A DNA stretch of 64,000 nucleotides from Tetranychus cinnabarinus (GCA_022266195.1 WHVY01000002.1:1999001-2063000); one strand, 5' to 3'. Counted from the first letter of the stretch, positions 36,777 to 49,415 are shown. Numbers and translations are program-made. Notes: generated by a model not told the origin, from the letters alone.

Positions 36777-37487
36777 TCAACCTCGATTCGGTAAATAAAG
36801 ACGCTTTTGTCTCATCCTATTGTAGCGACAACACGTATTGAAATATTGTAAGATATTGAAGTAGAGTAAAATATTCAACCATTGATTCTGGCCTTGGAAT
36901 CTTTCCTCAGTAAAAGCAGCTTTAACTTTTGAAAGAAGTTCTGAATTGAGAATGATTGCTTTCTTCCTATTCAGCAAAGCTCTAGTATTGAGGATTTTAC
37001 AATAGGATGGAGTACATTCTGTTGGTTGGATACCTGCACGTTCTGAGGCGACAAGAACGATACATAAATCAAAAGGAAATTCAGGATCTATTAAACCCAA
37101 AAGTGGACAAATGAAGAAAGAATCGCCATCATTGATGGATTGCATGAAAATATCATTCACTACGCGAAGGGACGGCCGTCTTCTGATATAATGACTCTCT
37201 ATATTGAAAATATGGTTATCGATTACTTGAATATTTGGCATATCTAATGCTATGAACCTTATGTAATCAGCTGCTATTCCAATAAAAGATGCAATCTATG
37301 ATTAGTGGAAAATAATAATTTATCAATAAGTTTAAACATTGAATGGAAATCTTACCTTTTCAATGAATAGTTGCTGTTTATGTTCATAGCTTTCATCTGA
37401 CCAGTCAATGTGGATATCTTGGTAATCCTCATCACTTAGCCTCACTTTGATAGTAACTTCACTGGGATAATCACCGTTTTCACTCAT
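36777..37487 (-). CDS. D-G-x-C family gene, unit B copy, with Cys to Ser change
   Basis: Exons 37487-37356 and 37295-36777 (minus strand, 60 bp intron, GTAAGA donor, CATAG acceptor, phase 0) give 216 codons. Exon 1 has the same length (132 bp) as in the gene at 8370 and exon 2 is 3 bp shorter. The open frame is kept end to end, but the motif NDGDC of the 8370 gene reads NDGDSFFICPLL: the cysteine is Ser. Other blocks are diverged but alignable (LIDPEFPFDL, KKAIILNSELL, YFNILQYF, YLPNRG end). If the family is a cysteine hydrolase, which is not established, this copy would be inactive. Retention of an ORF despite strong divergence suggests either recent loss or a non-catalytic role. Confidence 0.7.
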
Positions 37488-37747
37488 TTTAAATAGAGCT
37501 TTGATAGATCAAAGACAACAGAGAATCGATGTTCATTTGACTTTGTAAATAAAATCACTAGGAAATGTGGTCAAAACAATGCTTGTTTGGGTCTCTAAGC
37601 CTGAAATATTCAACCTAGGAAGCTTTTGACTTGCGCTGACTAATGTTAAATACAATGTCCAGAGTGACTGCTAGGAAAAAGTAAACCATTTTGGACACAC
37701 ATTTACTTGCACTCCGTTGCACTTGACTGTATATGATAACAATAATA

Positions 37748-37962
37748 AGGTATGGGCCCTAAAGTTTGTCAGTATAATGGTCCATATGTATTTGAATTTA
37801 ACAAAGTATTTAAGTTAAAATTTAGTGAGAAAATAATCAGAGCTGCTGAACATGGTCCACTATCAATAATTATCTCCGAAAAATAATGAATTTTCAATTA
37901 AATACCTGTTAAATTCAAATAAATATGGACCATTATACTGACAAACTTTAGAGCCCATACCT
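37748..37962. mobile_element. MITE with about 55 bp terminal inverted repeats, TA target duplication
   Basis: A 215 bp element. The left end AGGTATGGGCCCTAAAGTTT is the inverted complement of the right end with one mismatch in that span (GGGCTC versus GGGCCC). The inverted match continues through GTCAGTATAATGGTCCATAT and TTGAATTTAACA with few mismatches. TA flanks both sides (37746-37747 and 37963-37964). There is no coding capacity. The TA duplication and long terminal repeats point to a Tc1/mariner-type non-autonomous element. It is absent from units A and C at the corresponding place, so it inserted after the duplication. Confidence 0.85.
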
Positions 37963-37999
37963 TAATTACAAAAATTTGCATTTTAAAATTTTTCTTCTC

Positions 38000-38915
38000 G
38001 TTGGACAGTTCATTTAGATTGACCAAAAAATTCGTGATCTTTAATGAATAGAACAATCCAAAGTACAGTTTCATCTGAATAGTTTCAAAATGTGTGTTAA
38101 AATGTGTTAAATGGTTGAAATAATTTCTTTATTTACCTTAAATCAAATAGAGTTGAATAAAGATGAAATTTCCAATGAAAAGTTAAAAACAAAAACTTTT
38201 ATATAACAATTGAACAAGTTAACCAGTGAATGAATCTTTGGATGAATCTTAATCAAAATACAACAAAAAGCAAACAAAAGATCGGAAATGATGAAAAAAT
38301 GTTTACTTTCATGGTAAACTGAGTTTTAATTTGAAACATAAACATTTATAGTTACTTAAAGATGTAAAGTGCTTAAACGATTAATAAGTTTAAGTTGATC
38401 TAAAAAAGGTGAAATTATTGAAGCGCTTTATTGACTGTGTAAGATTTGCTTCAACTGATTATCTGTTCAATTGAAATGATCCTTTAACTGCATGTCCGAC
38501 TGGACTGATCGTTGGCTTGAATTGCTCAACAATGAAAAAAAGAAATGTTTATGATTGTTCCTTTGCTTACCTGTTAAGGCACTTAAAAGGACCTCCAAGT
38601 AAGTTACAGGTATTGTTGGAGCGATGATCGTCATTGGAACCAGTTTTACAGAGGAAATAGACAAGAATAGAGTTTACTTGTTCAGGTTAACTTTGAGTGT
38701 TGATTGTTGATCAAAATCATTTGATTGATTATCATTTTGTTCATTTAACTTTTCATAATAAATATCCTTCTATTCATGCTTATTATGAATATTTATATTT
38801 CAATTCAATAAATGTTTTTTAATCAATTATTAAATTTTAAAGTAAGCAACATTGATTAAAGTTTATTGTGAATAATTGTTGACCTTTCAAGGTGCAAATC
38901 GGATTACAGCGATTT
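38000..38915 (-). repeat. Duplicated block Q, copy B
   Basis: Reverse complement of 26375-27215 and direct match to 52590-53345, with small indels. Confidence 0.85.
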
Positions 38916-38919
38916 TCAG

Positions 38920-39385
38920 GTTATTCAATTATTGCTGTTGTTTCACACATTCCGTTTACATGAATTGATAAATTTCATGTTTGCTTGAACCATACAGGTA
39001 TCTCTATTATACATCAGATATTGTTCAGCCCTAATGGTTATAACTTCCTATAGAAATGCTATTGAGTTTGCTCATGAGTCAAAAGTTATCGCATTTACAT
39101 TATGATTTTATGTAGCTGAAAATCTGGGAGTTTCTTGAACTATGTGTCTTGCTATACATTCAATCAGCAATCCTATCATAACTCTATGTACTCAAGAATG
39201 GTTCATGTTTTGAACTGCGATCTTTTGTTTTTTAATGAAATGTCACTCAGTATTCAAATGTTCAGTACGGAAAAATCAGAGTAAATTTTGTATCAAGAAA
39301 GACTTTAGCGTTTGTATGATGTTATGATAAATGGTATGAACCGATTACATTGTAAGATCAACACTTTCATTCATAATTTTGCTGT
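38920..39385. other. Insertion specific to unit B between blocks Q and R
   Basis: About 450 bp absent from unit A, where Q and R are separated by only about 125 bp. No terminal repeats or ORF are recognised. Confidence 0.5.
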
Positions 39386-39389
39386 TGTT

Positions 39390-40372
39390 CCAAGGAGTAA
39401 TCTTTGTTTAAGTGAAGATGCAAACTGGATCAAAGTTATAAAAAAAGGTAATCTTGAAAAATGATCAACAATGGATTCTCTTTCCGATTCCTGTGGCGTT
39501 TATCAACAGGTAAACCTTAAATTCACCCTGAAATAAAACTCTAAACACAAATCAGTTTGACTGACTCTACATGAGGTCTCATCATATCATCCAGTTTACT
39601 CCCTCTTAAAGACACTAAAACACCTAAAAAGAGTTTCAAAAATATTCAGACTTTCCTTTCATCTTTTAGTGCCAACCAATAGTTGACCAATTGAAAGGCC
39701 TTCAAATACAAACAAGTAGGAGGTCGAGCAAGGTTAACTTTATGACTCTTCAAGTTGGACAATCAAAGAGCACCTTAAATCATTATATTATCCATATAAT
39801 GGTCACTTTGAAGCCCAAAAACAAAGGAAAATGTGAAACTAGAAAAAAGTGAACCTTCACTTGACTCGTTTCCCAATCCATCAAAAGTCGACTTTCATTT
39901 CATTAGTTTTTGTTCAATTTCAATTTCCATCATTACAAATATTTCATTTTTAGTTTTTTTCAGTTAACTTTGCATGAATGATATCATTCCTATTGAATTG
40001 GTTACATTTACATCTCAATCTTGTGAGTTAACCTTTAAGGTTAAAGGTAATTGGCAAGTGGAACCAATCATTTCTAGTTTATCAACCTTTTTTACCTTCT
40101 CATCCTTGGCATAGAGAGAGGTAAACATTGGCCACTGAAATGACCAGAAGCAAAGGGAAAGTTTACTTTGAAAGATGAAAACTTGTTGATTGCCTTTTCT
40201 AGCTCATAAATTAATCTAATTAACCAGTTTAAGAAGAAGGCAAATCTCTTAATTAAGACTGTTTCTTCATTAGATGTTCACTGTCCATTCAAATAGATTC
40301 AAGTTACGCTTTCATTTAAACTCATCTTTAATCTTGAAAATACAATGGACAATAAGAGTTGACCCACAAAAG
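39390..40372 (-). repeat. Duplicated block R, copy B
   Basis: Reverse complement of 25262-26250. Homology to units A and C stops abruptly at about 40372, inside the small cysteine-rich frame, so this copy is truncated there. Confidence 0.85.
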
Positions 40373-41730
40373 AAACCCTAAAATGTATTGCTTTCTCAAC
40401 ACAGTTTAACTCTCCATTTATCCAGTTCAACCCAAAGCAATAGAAACGTTCAGTTTTCAATATTTTGTCCTTTCAAGTTTAACTTTTGTTTACACTTTTG
40501 CCTGTTACCAACTCCAATGTAATGGTTCCTAATCAATATAATACTTTAAATGTTGGCAAAAAACAATTAACAGTTTGTAATTAAGTGGCAATAGATTCAC
40601 ATGAAAGATAAGCGTCAATTGATGTTTACAATTGAGTTAACCAATCGAGTCAAGATGTAACAATTACTGTTCGTCTGCATTTTCCAAGCAATTAATTTCA
40701 ATCAATTTAATGGTTAAATCAGTAAAACATGAGAGTTGGAAAAAAACTGAATCATTTGTTGCTAGAGTTACAATCTTAATGGTAAAAGGAGCCAAAAACG
40801 GGCAACAATTAACCAGGAAAAGTGTCTCTCAATGAACATTATCTTGTCCTGAATGATGGCAAAAGTGTAACAATGTTAAAACAAAAGACGAAACTTGTGA
40901 TTGACAAAGATCAAGAAAGGGTTTTGTTTAAGCAGGATGAACATTCGGGTTATCTAAGATTAAAGGTGAGCCTTGTTGCAAGGTAGTGTCAATGCTTTTG
41001 GGACAAGAAAATGAACATTATTCCGATGAGAATTGATAATCCATCATTGTCTATCAATTGATGAATCAATTCTCAGGTGAATACGAAGGTAAAGAATGGA
41101 GCCAAAAAAAGTGAAAAGTGGAAAGGATAAAGATGAGGTGAATGCTCATGAGGATAAGACTGAAACAAAGAGGATATTGTTGGAAGGAAAGGATGAAAAG
41201 AGTTGAAATGTGAGTGGTTTTAAGTGGTTGTTTCAAGATTATTGTTGCCCATTATTGATCATTATTTCATCTACAATTTAAATGCATTTTTGGTTAAAGA
41301 AAATGATTGATATTATTCATGGTTGGTTGTTGTTTGATTTACCCATAAAGTGTTGCTCCATGCGAGTCCAATGTGATTAATGAAATGCTATTTTCCTCAA
41401 TTGTGACTTTCATTAAATCAGCTAATTGATGAGCAAATATTGTTAGTTAAAGGAGAGTTTTAATGTCCTGTGAAGCCTTTGGCTGAAGAGGTTAGTCTTG
41501 AACGGTTAAATTGGGTTTTAGGTGTTGGTCAGGCTTTCAATTTTAAAGTTAAATTCATTGCGAGTCTTGACTACAATTGTTTGATGGTTCAATACAGATT
41601 AATTAGTACTTGTTGATCATTTAAATGGGTAATTGTGTTTTTGATTGACTGATTTTAACCATTGTCAATTTACTTTTGTTTAATACTGGAAATGATTGGA
41701 TTCAGCTAATTATTTCTTTCAAGACTAATG
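40373..41730. other. Spacer specific to unit B
   Basis: Not alignable to unit A or C and without a supported gene. Confidence 0.45.
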
Positions 41731-42480
41731 GTTTGAAGGAAACGCAATGGATAATTAATATGTTTTCTGGGTGACAATCTGTTGATTGATGAAAGTAAAA
41801 GATATTCAACTTGATTATCAATCAAGAATCGGGTTTTAACCACAAACGAAAGGCTGAAAGTGAAAATTAAACATGGGAAATAGAAGTTTAATAATCATGG
41901 AAATTTTCATCCTGAGGTGAGTTAACATGTTGACTTGTTTTGACTGGTTTCTTGAAACTCACAGAGTCGGACTGAAGGTGGATGGAAATGCTATTATGAT
42001 GATGATGAGGGAGGAGAATCTGAAAGAAGGATGAAAACAAAGTACAAGGAGTGGAACCTGAGGATCACCCATGATTCAATTTTTAGTCTCGTTATTAACA
42101 GATTGGAATCTGAATGATAAATTTTTAAAATTAAAGTTCGCCTTGTCATTGCCATTAATTATTTGCTATCCTGGATCCGCAATTGAGGGATGAAACACCC
42201 TGAGACTGAAGATGGAATCACCTTTATTCCTTCAGTTGGAGGTGTTGCCATTATAGATTTAATCTTTAATGAATCATTTGTGGATGAAATGAAGGAAACG
42301 ATTGAAATGGAAACATGGATCTGTATGGATTCCTACAGATGTCTTGAGATGTTCACTGTTCATGGAGGCTTCTTTACCTTCATCCTTCAAGGCGAACATC
42401 AATTCATTAAAATGTTGTTCTTTAGTTGCAATTGTAATTAATTTAATATCCAGAGACAAATTATTTCTTGCCTTTGATAC
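41730..42480 (-). repeat. Duplicated block S, copy B
   Basis: Reverse complement of 23280-24060, very similar. It lies 3' of the zinc-finger paralog B, as in unit A. Gene A's exon 6, which should lie between S and exon 5, is absent. Confidence 0.85.
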
Positions 42481-42785
42481 TGATGATGAGAAATTGTTTT
42501 TAATGTTAATTGCTGTTTCTAACGAACCAAGTAATTTTCAATGAATTTAGATCTTTAATTGTTTCCAATGGTTTGGCGATTGAGATTCAAGATGAAATTG
42601 AAATTTAATTTTGTTAATTGTTTGATTAAATTCGTATCAGGTAAATCTTAATAAAGTAATGCAAGTGTTGATATTTGAAAAGTAATTTTTATTAGAACTT
42701 GGTTCAGTAACAAAAAATGTTTTTACATTAAATGGTTAAAATGAGCTTACATTTTTACAATTTAAATTGAAAATATTATTTTATA

Positions 42786-44632
42786 TTAATTAATCATCAA
42801 TGAGTTTGCTGAACTTTGGATGAGGTGAGTATAAGGAGTCCAAATGGGATTATTTAGATTGATATAATCACCTTTAACACATTTCATTGGGCTCTTACCA
42901 GGTCTAGTAAAGATTGATGAAAATGTAAAGGGTGGAGATGGTGTTGAATGTTGAGGTGATTCAATTATTCTTAGGTTCGGTGGGGAAGATGACCTTTCTT
43001 CATCAATGAGATTTCCAGTCTTCTTGTCGTTACTTGAATCATCAATATCTTCATCAACATCTTTCTCATCATCAGTATCATCATCATCAACATTTATGTC
43101 ATCATTCCCATCAGTTGAATCTGATTTACGCTTTTTAGATTCACTTAAATGAGGTGAGACCATATTGGGACTTGATCTTTTCATTTTATTGTAAGCTAAT
43201 GAATGCGACGCTAATTGTGGTCCATGAACAAATTCAATGTGTTTCTCTAATAGATATTCAATTTGGAATTCATCTGAACAAAATTGACACTTGAAGTACG
43301 ATTTTGGACCAAATAGTTGGAATGCTGCCGCAGTTAAACTGTTAACTGTTAAGTTGTGATGAGGATTGGTGTTATTGCCATTGTTTGAGTTACTTGTTGA
43401 GGTTACCAAAGATGAAGGTAAATGACGATAGGCACTTGGTGAGTATGGATGAACACCGTTAGTGGTTTGATGTTGGTGTTGGTGTTGATGAGCAAGGTTG
43501 TGGTGGTTGACTAGACTTGGGTTTGAGAAATGAGCGACTTTGAGGTGAACTTTGAAATCGTTTTCATTTGGCCAAAGTTCATTACAAATTGAACATTTAA
43601 ATACTTTACATTGGTTTGAATGTTTAACTGCAAAGTGAACTTGTAAAGTGACATCAGTATCAAACATTTCACGACAAATTGAACATTGATACAAATGATG
43701 GGAATGATAGTCCATTAGGTGTTTCGTTAGATCATCTGATTTAGTAAATACTTTTTTACAAGATTCACAGGTGAATGAGGATACTGTTGAAGCTAAATGT
43801 GAACTGATTATGTGGTTCTCCAAGTCAGAGGTAACAATTGTTTCACAATATGGACAAGAACGTTGTTGATGAAGGTATTCATTGTGAAAGTTCGGAGTAG
43901 AAAGTACATGGTGAATTGGACTGGAATTTGGTGTTCTTTCATAAGCTGAAGACGATGATGAAGATTCAGAATGAACTTGAGTTTGAATCAACTTTTGCCA
44001 GTTAGCAAGCGAAGCACCATAGAAAGAGTTTTGAAGCAGATCAGCAAAAATGAGTTGATTGAGATGACTTTCCCTTATATGTGTATCAAGTGAAGTACAT
44101 TTGTTACCACATAAGCCACAGGTTACTTGTTGCTGTTCGGCCTTTTCCTCCTTCTGAATATTTGAACTTTTGTTAACAGGAATATTTTCTTGTTCAGGAA
44201 TACTTTTAGGTTCAGCAACATTTTTACATTCATCAAGAGTAGTCTTTGCCTTTAGAGCTGCTTTTTTATGGTTTTGAATGTGTGATGTTAAAGCAGCAGA
44301 CGATGAAAATCCTCTATTACAAGGATAACAACGGTGAGGTTTCATATCATCATGAGTTTTCATGTGAGTCTTAAGATGATCACTACGAGCAAAAGCTGAA
44401 TCACAATGGTTACATTTATAACGACGATCACCTAAGTAAACCAAAAAAAGAATAAAAAATGTTAGCTTTTCTAGTTGTCTTTTTAAAAGGTAAAAACAAT
44501 GGAATTTGAATGTTGGGTTAACTTACCGGTATGAATTTTAATGTGGCGATCTCGACTTCGTTTGTGTTTAAACATTCGATGGCAAAAGCCACAGCGAAAA
44601 GAGGAATCAAGTTGATCAGACGATAAAGACAT
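42786..44632 (-). CDS. Truncated ZNF423/521 (Oaz) paralog B
   Basis: Two exons, 44632-44527 and 44431-42786 (minus strand), 1752 bp, 583 codons. It starts MSLSSDQLDSSF at a position equivalent to exon 4 of gene A, then the FKHKRSRDRHIKIHTGDRR fingers, so it lacks the NuRD motif and the first finger. The finger series of exon 5 follows (SDHLKTHMKTH, CGLCGNKCTSL, CPYCETIV, CESCKKVF, CSICREMF, CSICNELW, CQFCSDEF), but a poly-Ala/poly-Ser linker with one degenerate finger is deleted. The end is the read-through tail (KCVKGDYINLNNPIWTPYTH and on) and not exon 6. The old donor GTAAGAG (42892-42898 on -) is still present. A nuclear DNA-binding protein without its repression motif is expected. Exon 5 has no internal stop, so it is probably functional. 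Confidence 0.87.
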
Positions 44633-44920
44633 TGTAAGTTAAAGCCAGGTTTACAGCAAGATGGAGGAACCAGAAAAGCAGACGATCCAAGCAACAGCAA
44701 GTTTTCAACTGAGAAACAATTTTGGTAAAAATGTGAGTTTAAAGTGGCTAGTGGCTTAAAGAGAGGGTGCTAAAAGAGAGGGTAACATCTTCTTTACCAT
44801 CTTTTTCATCTGTGGAAAGGAGAAAAGGCAAGGGAAAAGGGAAAAGAAGAGAAAGGTAAAAAAGAAGAGAAGAAAAGAAGAAGAGAAAATAAAAGGAGAA
44901 AGAGAGAAGATAAGGCTTTC

Positions 44921-44934
44921 TGTCTGCGGGTGGC
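44921..44934 (-). promoter_or_regulatory. Conserved 14 bp motif upstream of paralog B
   Basis: TGTCTGCGGGTGGC (reverse complement GCCACCCGCAGACA) occurs about 290 bp before the ATG of paralog B and about 170 bp before that of paralog C (57487-57500). Both lie in otherwise diverged, purine-rich surroundings followed by GTGCCTC. Candidate transcription-factor site or start-proximal element. The factor is unknown. Confidence 0.4.
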
Positions 44935-45349
44935 TTAGGAGGGTGCCTCTACTGGTCATTTAGGGTGGTCCAAGTCTTCCATTCTTGTTTATCTTCTTTC
45001 TTTATTATCCACTTTTCTTACTTTATTAGTGCCTTGCTTTTACCTCTTTATCTTCATGGGTTTCAATCCTTCTTTTTTCACGTTCCTTGAACAAGGTAAA
45101 AGCACATTGAAACACCTTGATAACCTTCACTGTTTCTTGCCAATTTTTGACATTTTTTTCTTGCTTCTTCATCACACAATCTTTTTTTTTTCATTTCAAT
45201 TTTTTAATTGTTTACAATTGAACAAATACTTGTTCATTGTTTTATTGATTCATCACACTTTTTTCAACATTTGCCATTGAAAAATGTTGCTCTTTGGGTT
45301 CACATGTGTTTGTTTAAGTCTCGATGTAATTGAGATGCTATGAGATGGG

Positions 45350-47045
45350 AAAACAAAATGTCTTCATTAGATTGGAGAGTTGACCTGACATCTCAATTTT
45401 GGGTAATTTATTTTCAAACTATTCCAATGTAAATTATAACTTTCAACTGTAATGGTTAAGAAGAGCAAAGAGAGAGATGAAGATGCTACTATCTTCTCTC
45501 TCTCTCTTCACTCGCCCAAATTATAGGTAAGCCATGATTTAAGGTTCCTTGGGTATGAATAAGACGATGATGAAGATGATGATGATAGGGAAGAAGATAG
45601 AGAGAAGAGAGAGAAGCCAAGGGGTGGCCAAGAGTGAGAAGGCAATTGAGGGTGAAAGATATAATGAAGATGAGAAAGAAGAAAATGAAGAAAGAAAAAA
45701 AGAGAAGATTTTTTTTACCCTCAGGGAAGCAGGTGAAATGATTCTTCTAATAGAGACATCATCTATTAGAACCACCCTGAATCCATTATGATTATCATCT
45801 TATTGAATATTATTCTGAATGCCACCATGAAAGAATCAAGTATCAAAGTAAATCGCCCAACAATTTGGTTATTACAATTGACCTACGTCAAGGTGAGTGA
45901 ATGACTGTAAAGAGAGAGAAGATGAAGACCTCTTATTGAGTGAGTAATAATGATAAAAACTGGCCTTGGATTCATGTTATTATTTTACTTGGGATAAAGT
46001 GACCTGAAGATGAAGTTGTTTTTACCTTATAATAAACAACTTTCAATGATAACTTTGGTTCAAGACAAAATGAGGTGTAAGTAGGAGATGAACATGAGAC
46101 TAGGGAAGAAGAGAGAAGAAGAAGAAAGATGAAGAAGATGAAATGATGATTATGATGATGAAAAAGATTACAAGCCTCAGGGATTTTGCTTGTTTTTTAC
46201 TTATAAAGTAATCTTGAAAAGCACCCAAGTGATTTGTATAACTATCATCTTAATCAATCTGGTCATCAACTTGATTGTTAGTTACGAAATAAAAGACCAA
46301 AATTATCATCATTTCATCGTTATTATCAAGAGAAGGAAGAAGATGAAGAAGATGGCGATTAAATTGTTACTTTAAATTGAAATGTCAATGTTTATGATTC
46401 AATTAAATGTTCCATTAGTTTATTTACATTTAATAGTGAAAGTAAAGTGACATTTTTCATTCTCCTTTCAACTCTCTTTCAATAGTGTCATGGATCTGTT
46501 GTCCTGTTAACCAAAGGGTCAATCCTTGTATTCATACAGTGGTACTGACCATATGGTATAGCCACTAATAAGGCCTAAAAAAGGAACCCATTTCTTTATC
46601 TTCTGTCATTTCCATGAAAAGATGTTATTGATGTGTTCAATGGTTACTTCGGCCAATCCAATGAATAACATTGAGAAAAGGTCAAAGACAAACCTTTCCT
46701 AACCTAACGTTATAACCTTTCGCAGTGGGCCTGAAATTCAAACATAATAGTGATAATTTTTCATCTTCATCTTCGTCTTCGTCTTCTTCTTCTTGATAGG
46801 CTTCATCGGCTTCTCTTCGTCTTCATTTTCATTTTCTTCTTTCTTCTTCTTCTTCTTTTTTCTTTCTCTAATGAACTTACTTGGCCACCTAATTTAGAGT
46901 GAAACTTAAACTGTGCTTTAACCCAACCTTTATCCCTTTACATTGAAAGACCTTAGGTCACCCTGTGTGAACCTTTTTACCCTAAGGTCACCTAAAAGAG
47001 CAAGTCTTTCTTTTCCTTTCTTTCTTCTCTCCTTAATTGGTTCCA
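45350..47045 (-). repeat. Duplicated block T2, upstream of paralog B
   Basis: The first 930 bp match T1 (29655-30590). About 45895-47045 matches T3 (57780-58910). Its distal 190 bp are homologous to intron 3 of gene A (17555-17765, inverted). It includes TCTTCG/TCTTCT microsatellites near 46765-46870. A 61-codon frame at 46190 is not supported. Confidence 0.85.
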
Positions 47046-47775
47046 TTTTAAAATTTGCAACCTTTTTTTTCATCTGCAAAGGTAACATTTTACTTGTTTA
47101 AGCTTGATCACAAAAAAAAGGTCAAAATTGGTTAAGATGTTAAAGGTGAATCCATTTTACCTTTGCTAAGCAAAGAGTAAACACAAAGAGAAGCAAAAGG
47201 AAAAATGAAAGGTAAAAATTGGTAGACAAGGCGAATTAGTTTCGCAGTTACCTTGAGCATCTTAATCTTGTTGTTAATTCTTGTTGATTTGATGTATTAA
47301 ACCCCAATGGGTATGATCATCCTTTACCAAATTATCATCGGTCAAACCTATTTCTTTTCATCTATCTTCATCATCATCTCAAACGTTAACATCTCAATCT
47401 TATTGTTATCTACCCTCACTATAAAAGGTAAATCTGACCATGCAAACCTTAATGATTGTTAACCCAATCTGATCATTAGAATCTTTTGTTTTGCTTTTTT
47501 TCAGAAAAAAAAGAAAAATTCTAATCATGAAAAATCAAACTAAATTAAAGACAAAGTTACCAAATATTTCAATGATTAAAATTGAGAAAAATAATGATCC
47601 AAATGAAAGGTTGAAATGGAAACATTTTCCCCTGGAAAACACTGAAATTACTAAATCTATCCATTCAATCATCAAAGTGAAAGTAATGAATGGCTTTTCC
47701 TTCTTGAAAAGGTGAAAGGATGTTCAAAGTTATGATAACATATTTTTTAATGTCAGAGGCCATTTTGCCCAAACT
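47045..47775. other. Spacer between T2 and U2
   Basis: No counterpart is seen in T1-U1 or T3. A 74-codon lysine-rich frame at 47491-47715 has no recognised motif. Confidence 0.4.
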
Positions 47776-47995
47776 AGGATGAAAAGCCGCTAACAAACGA
47801 TAAGGTTTATTAAGCTATTGCTGGGTGGTCTTTTCATCCTCTTAATCCTCATCTTTAGGACCACAAATGAAGATGCAAGTTAGTAAAAAAAACATCTTTT
47901 TGTGTTATTTTTCATTCTCTTGACCAATCACTCCTTCTCAGTACCAAACAACTTGAAAGGTTAAGGTCAAACCAGAATAAAAAAACTACTTTCCT
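47775..47995 (-). repeat. Duplicated block U2, with hairpin
   Basis: Near-identical to 31090-31330. The inverted repeat AGGATGAAAAG...CTTTTCATCCT occupies 47776-47840. With a one-base bulge the stem extends through CCGC:GTGG to about 15 bp. Confidence 0.75.
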
Positions 47996-49415
47996 ACAAT
48001 CAAAGACACTTATTGGATTCACTTTTTTTCTGTGAGACTTTATCATGAAAACTTGATCAAAGTCAGGGAAAAAAATGAAGTTACTCTCAATTTTGCAATT
48101 ACATAAATCAGTAAAAGTTAATCAATCTTACAACAAATGGTTCATTCAATATGACAACATTCATTCAATTTTACGATTCATCATTTTTTTTGCCTTTGCG
48201 ATTCTCAAATGATTCTTGAATGTTTCTTTCATTGTTTCCTTAATTTAGCATCAACTGATGATCATTATTATCATTATTAGTTGAATAGATTGACATTGGA
48301 ATGTGTCACGGTTAGAGATGAATAACCATTTAACTGAATCAAGGGAACAATCAAAGTTAAATTGGTTTATATACGCAATTACATCAAGCTCAATCATTCA
48401 AACAATTGCATGGCTATGATCATTTAATCACTATTATCCGCAATTCAATTGATACCAACAGCCAAGTTAACCTTTTTTTAAACATTTGTAAAGCCCTTCA
48501 TAGTGGATCAATGTTGTGATTATGTTACAATTGCCTTTGTAATCAAAATTGGTGGCCAAAGTCAACGTCTTATGTCCAAGATGACCTTATCTTGTGCTCT
48601 CTTTCATGGCAGTGCCAACCAGTGATTCAGTTAATTATGATGCGTCACCTCAACACCAATTATTTGTAGCCATTTTTGTGGTCCTCATCTGTTGACGATA
48701 ATAAATCATAACAATGTTTCAATAATTAATGTCAGTTTAACACGAAATGTGGTTAAGGTTAAATAAGGTCATCGATTGATGTTAAAATGATATTTTACCT
48801 TTTCAGTTAAAGATGAATAAAAGATGCAATCACAATCAATATTGAGCTTTGTGAATGTTAATTAAAGTTCTTGAACAGGATCTTTTTGTTGGTAATTCAT
48901 TGATCCATTGAAATCTCTTATTTGTTGTTTAGGTGTTTCCATCAAATCTGTTATTGTTATCTCTCAATGATTGCCACTTGCGCTTTAACCTGTTAATTAG
49001 CTGGGTTGAATCATCGTAAAATATCTATTGATTGTTGTAGGTTTAACATTGCCATTGCCGTGTAAATTGTCCACCTTTAAGTTAACAGTAATATAATAAT
49101 TATTGTAAAATTACAACCATCTTTGCTTCGCTTTCCACCCAAGCCAATAATGGATTGTGGTCATTCCCATCTTGCTTTTCATCAATTGAATATTTCAATA
49201 ACATCCGTGATTCAATCAATTTCTTATTGTTCATAGATGTTCATTGGCTAATTGTCTTGGTTTCATTCCATTGAGTTTAAATTCAAATTATTTTCACCTT
49301 TCCTTGTCAGTTGAATCATATAACTTTGTTTTGTGTGCTTTGAAATTGAAGCAGCTTGAGATGCGTCTTTAGTCTTGAGATGAAATGGGAAAAGGTATTA
49401 ACAATAACAATATGG
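47995..49415. other. Diverged spacer between U2 and V2
   Basis: Only patchy resemblance to 31330-32140 (for example the AGGTGTTTCCAT motif near 31885 and 48932). It is much less conserved than U and V on either side. No gene is seen. Confidence 0.5.

Noticed and set aside
37741..37970. Possible hairpin RNA precursor in unit B
   Set aside because: The inverted repeat has TA target duplications and long terminal repeats, so a MITE explains it better.
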